The notes under the pieces: model-generated | What the model saw: the letters and a program-made list of their open reading frames with translations, nothing else | What the model was told of the DNA's origin: nothing | Database searches by the model: none | Part shown: positions 61,493-64,000 of the stretch, piece by piece | How the letters are laid out: each line of letters opens with the position of its first letter | How positions within the stretch are numbered: position 1 is the stretch's first letter | Origin: Brevibacillus sp. DP1.3A | GTDB taxonomy: Bacteria; Bacillota; Bacilli; Brevibacillales; Brevibacillaceae | Reading direction: 5' to 3' | DNA: 64,000 bases | Assembly (NCBI RefSeq): GCF_013284245.2 | Contig: NZ_CP085876.1 | Location: 4,075,001 to 4,139,000 of the forward strand | Translations under genes and position numbers: made by a program

Positions 61493-63646
61493 TTATTTAT
61501 AAACGTATACGCTGGAAGTTTTCGCATCCCAGCCAACTTTGTAACCAAGATTATCCGTAACGGTACGGATTGGAATCATTGGCATGCCGTTTTTGAGGAC
61601 AACAGGTGTTGGCAGTTGGATTTCCGTTTTGCCTACTTTTGCTGTTTTCGACCCAACTGTAAACTTCACAACTTTGGTTCCACTGATAACAGCAACACTT
61701 GTATTGTTCCATTGCGTAGTCAGTGCCAGTGCTTCTTTAAAGAATTGGGCTGGAACCATGGTCGTATTTCCATCAATGTAAGGAGCTACAGAGAGCGGAT
61801 ACGTTTTGCCATGCAGGCTGAAGTTTGCTGCATTTACTTTAAAGGAAGCCGAGTTTGCTGGAATAGCTGTCGATGGTTGTTGCGGCTGTTGTGGCGTTGG
61901 CGTTACAGGCTTTTGTTGAGCCGGGGAAGCCATACCTACACCAACAGCACGAGCAAACAGCAAGCCTCTTTCTTCGGAAGTAAATACGCTGATGCTATAT
62001 GTGTTTTTCACAGCAGGGTTTACGATGTTCGCCGCTGGATTGATCACGATATTAGCGTTCGTTGCCGCAGGAACATCCTGAGACGGATAAATCAGAACGT
62101 TTTGTCCACGAACCGCAACGAAATTCGCTCCTACACCATTCACAGAGATGTTAGCTGGCGCGATGTAAGCCGGTACCTTGTAGCCTACCGGGAATACGAT
62201 CTCAATGAAATCGCGTTGCTTTTGCAAACCAACACCCAATCCCTTGATTGCCACATTTACACCCGTTTGCTTACCAAGTGCATTTTGTGTCAATGCGATG
62301 GTTGCGGTGCTATTGTTCGTAGTTGTATTTGGTACAGGTACTGTCGGGTTGGTTGGGTTAGTTGGGTTGGTTGGCGTCGGGTTCACCGAAGAACCACCGA
62401 TGCTGAAGGACTTGGATTCCAAAGTTCTTCCGGAAACAGTAGCCTTCAACGTGTAGCTTCCTGCTGTTTTTGGATTCGAAATCCACGCTCCGTAAGTAAC
62501 TTCAACCTTCACTTTGCTAGTCGCTTTGAAGCCAGTTGGTGCAACCAAGGCAATTCTGTTCCCGATTGCAGTTGCTTTCCTCGCTGATTTTCCATTGAGC
62601 AAGAAGTCAGATGCTGTCACAATGCCCGGTACCATATCAGAGGACGGGAACTCAAGAATCAGTTCTCCATCTTCTTTCAACTCTTTGCTGCCGAAGTCAG
62701 CATCAAAGGTGTAGCTAGTGCGAGCTCCTACACCTGGATCAGACAGATTTACCGTAAAGCTGTCGGAAGCGCTGCTATTGCTGGAACCGTTTTTCGTAAT
62801 TTCGAATTCATCTGACTCATATGTCGTACCATCGTATTTCACTTTGAAAACATATTTGTCGCCAGAGCTAGGATTTTCAATGCCAGCAGATTTGTCAAAT
62901 TCCAGCGTGATGTAATCATCTGAGTCTGCGCCACTCGGAATCTTGATGTCTACTGAGCTACCGCTAATACTGACGGATTTCGCTGTAGTACCGTTTACTT
63001 TTACATCGTCTTCATCAATGCTCGAAGGCAACATACCTTTCTCTGGGAAAGTGACGGTAATGGTGGAGTTCGTCTCCAGCTCATCGCTACCTTTCAGAGA
63101 AATTTTGCCGAGTTTGAGGCTTACTTTTTCGCCTGCTGCTTTGCTGCTCAGCGTAACGCTGTAATCGTTTTTGGACTTGCTACCGCTGCTGGAGCTGCTT
63201 TTTTTGATCTCAACTTCGTCTGTGTCAGAGCTCTCATTTTCGGTTTCTACGCTTACATCATATGTACCCTTATCATCAGGATTTGTGATCCCGCTTTTAA
63301 TGGTAAACGAGATTTTATTTCCTTCTTCAAAATCCTCATCCACCGTGATAATTACTTCATTGTCATCCACTTCAACTTTTTTGACATCTATACCGTCAAT
63401 ATCTTTCTTACTGATTTTATCATCCACATCGAAATCACCGTCGAATTCAACCGTGATGGTATCTCCGCTCGACAGGTCTTCTTCTAGCGTGAATTTAATA
63501 TCATAGTCACTTTCTTTCCCGGCACCATCGTTGTCAGCTGATACATCCAATTTTTCAATAGCATATGCTTGTGGTACTGCAACAAAAGGTGTAGCGGCCA
63601 GCGCTGATGCCAGCACTATTGGTAGTGCTTTTTTACTTTTCTCCAT
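61493..63646 (-). CDS. secreted stalk-domain protein with copper amine oxidase N-terminal-like domain
   Basis: A 717-residue exported protein. A signal peptide (cleaved near QAYA, about residue 29) is followed by very acidic, Ser/Asp-rich repeats of beta-sandwich type (several units with FTLEEDLSSGDTITVEF-like or ITVTFP-like strands), a Pro/Thr/Asn linker with (NPT)n repeats near residue 430, another beta region, a second Pro/Gln linker, and a C-terminal copper amine oxidase N-terminal-like domain (about 615-717; MIPIRTVTDNLGYKVGWD). Likely a cell-surface or secreted structural protein; function unknown. ATG 63646 has GGGAGGAA. Confidence 0.82.
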   Translation of the reverse strand: MEKSKKALPIVLASALAATPFVAVPQAYAIEKLDVSADNDGAGKESDYDIKFTLEEDLSSGDTITVEFDGDFDVDDKISKKDIDGIDVKKVEVDDNEVIITVDEDFEEGNKISFTIKSGITNPDDKGTYDVSVETENESSDTDEVEIKKSSSSSGSKSKNDYSVTLSSKAAGEKVSLKLGKISLKGSDELETNSTITVTFPEKGMLPSSIDEDDVKVNGTTAKSVSISGSSVDIKIPSGADSDDYITLEFDKSAGIENPSSGDKYVFKVKYDGTTYESDEFEITKNGSSNSSASDSFTVNLSDPGVGARTSYTFDADFGSKELKEDGELILEFPSSDMVPGIVTASDFLLNGKSARKATAIGNRIALVAPTGFKATSKVKVEVTYGAWISNPKTAGSYTLKATVSGRTLESKSFSIGGSSVNPTPTNPTNPTNPTVPVPNTTTNNSTATIALTQNALGKQTGVNVAIKGLGVGLQKQRDFIEIVFPVGYKVPAYIAPANISVNGVGANFVAVRGQNVLIYPSQDVPAATNANIVINPAANIVNPAVKNTYSISVFTSEERGLLFARAVGVGMASPAQQKPVTPTPQQPQQPSTAIPANSASFKVNAANFSLHGKTYPLSVAPYIDGNTTMVPAQFFKEALALTTQWNNTSVAVISGTKVVKFTVGSKTAKVGKTEIQLPTPVVLKNGMPMIPIRTVTDNLGYKVGWDAKTSSVYVYK
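62346..62382. repeat. 9-bp tandem repeat coding for Thr-Asn-Pro
   Basis: About four copies of a degenerate GGTTGGGTT unit code for the PTNPTNPTNPT linker of the stalk-domain protein; such repeats can vary in copy number. Confidence 0.8.
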
Positions 63647-63845
63647 GTTTTTCCTCCCATATTTACCGTTAATCTGGAAAATCTCTCTAGCAGGACGCTA
63701 CCAGTCTACCACAAATGCTATCTGGTGGGAATCTCTTCTAGATCATTTATGAGACTTACTGGCTCCAATTGGTAAGACGAAGATGTCTCGGAAAAAGTTA
63801 CATACGTAATGATCGATTTGGAAAATTTTTTTGAAATTCTTTTAT
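63647..63845 (-). promoter_or_regulatory. upstream region of the stalk-protein gene
   Basis: About 200 bp without a gene. A weak promoter candidate reads TTCCCA, 17-bp spacer, TAGACT on the minus strand near 63700-63735. Nothing else is clear. Confidence 0.3.
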
Positions 63846-63880
63846 CAAAAAAACCAGGTCTTTACTTGACCTGGTTTTTC
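63846..63880 (-). terminator. terminator of the E2 acyltransferase gene
   Basis: 12-bp perfect stem AAAAACCAGGTC/GACCTGGTTTTT with a 7-nt loop, just after the stop at 63887. Confidence 0.9.
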
Positions 63881-63886
63881 GACACC

Positions 63887-64000
63887 CTAATACAGCTTGG
63901 TATCCGGTCCTACATTCTCAAGCTTTTGCTTCACGCTCTGCAGGAATCGTCCACAAATCAGACCATCCAGCACGCGATGATCCAAGGACATGCACAGATT
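63887..64000 (-). CDS. bkdB: 2-oxo acid dehydrogenase E2 acyltransferase, C-terminal end
   Basis: Only the last 37 residues are inside the window. They contain the catalytic motif SLDHRVLDG of lipoamide acyltransferases and end in LENVGPDTKLY. In B. subtilis the branched-chain 2-oxoacid dehydrogenase genes (bkdB end) lie near mce and yqjE, so BkdB is the likely identity; a pyruvate-type E2 cannot be excluded from so short a piece. Confidence 0.75.
   Translation of the reverse strand, partial: NLCMSLDHRVLDGLICGRFLQSVKQKLENVGPDTKLY

Noticed and set aside
62346..62382. Short repeat as a CRISPR-like array
   Set aside because: Nine-base units without spacers, in frame inside a coding linker.
61433..62587. 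Long open frame on the plus strand opposite the stalk-domain protein
   Set aside because: It is the mirror of a strongly biased coding sequence; it begins inside the terminator, has no ribosome site, and its translation is Cys/Arg/His-rich without any family resemblance.

Overview
The window looks like a chromosomal segment of a spore-forming, low-to-mid GC Bacillota, most likely Brevibacillus or a close relative (an inference from protein style and gene order, not a database match). It carries complete sporulation loci (spoIIA, spoVA, spoIIM, dacB, dacF, spmAB, a likely mciZ), and its gene order largely follows the Bacillus subtilis chromosome from gudB through recS/fer, resABCDE, scpAB, lysA, spoVA, spoIIA, dacF, deoB/punA, xerD, fur, spoIIM and nudF to the mce/bkd region. 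Almost all genes lie on the minus strand. No rRNA, tRNA, CRISPR array or prophage was seen.

Layout. 1-9.1 kb: glutamate dehydrogenase (cut by the window edge), a PIG-L deacetylase, MecA, a thioredoxin-reductase-like flavoprotein, and the ypbE-ypbD-recS-ypbB group. 9.1-14.5 kb (plus strand): ferredoxin, then a serine-synthesis operon (class V aminotransferase plus serA) behind a serine T-box riboswitch and a set of PurBox-like sites, then an ArsB/NhaD-type permease and a small unknown protein. 14.5-22.5 kb: a HAD hydrolase, ResE/ResD, the cytochrome c biogenesis genes resC-resB-resA, and rluB. 22.6-27.1 kb: spmB, spmA, dacB, scpB, scpA and an M50 protease. 27.25-28.53 kb: an intact 1280-bp IS3-family element inserted in the loop of the ppiB terminator. 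28.5-32.8 kb: ppiB, a GGDEF-EAL-CBS-GGDEF protein and lysA.

32.9-41.1 kb is the forespore block: spoVAF-AEA-AEB-AD-AC-AB-AA behind a consensus sigma-G promoter, sigF-spoIIAB-spoIIAA behind a candidate sigma-H promoter, and dacF behind a consensus sigma-F promoter. 41.2-49.9 kb holds a chemoreceptor, an opp peptide ABC transporter and an Lrp-type regulator, which sit where B. subtilis has punA next to dacF. 50.1-53.6 kb is a nucleoside-catabolism operon (deoB-punA-pdp) with a 14-bp perfect palindrome at the promoter. 53.6-58.1 kb: xerD, yqzK, fur, spoIIM, an endonuclease Q-like gene and nudF. A 46-codon mciZ-like gene at 58.14 kb overlaps the end of a convergent DUF3866 gene by 86 bp. The window closes with a peptidase, methylmalonyl-CoA epimerase, a 28-codon membrane peptide, a secreted stalk-domain protein and the tail of an acyltransferase (E2) gene.

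How it works together: the forespore genes form a sigma-H to sigma-F to sigma-G cascade (spoIIA, dacF, spoVA), with mother-cell functions nearby (spoIIM, dacB, mciZ). The serine operon seems to combine RNA-level sensing of tRNA-Ser with possible DNA-level purine control. ResDE and ResABC couple redox sensing to cytochrome c assembly. I saw no clearly undescribed multi-gene system. The observations most worth checking are the PurBox plus T-box arrangement on serine synthesis, the antisense overlap of mciZ with the DUF3866 gene, the deoB palindrome, the terminator-loop IS insertion and the four-part c-di-GMP protein.
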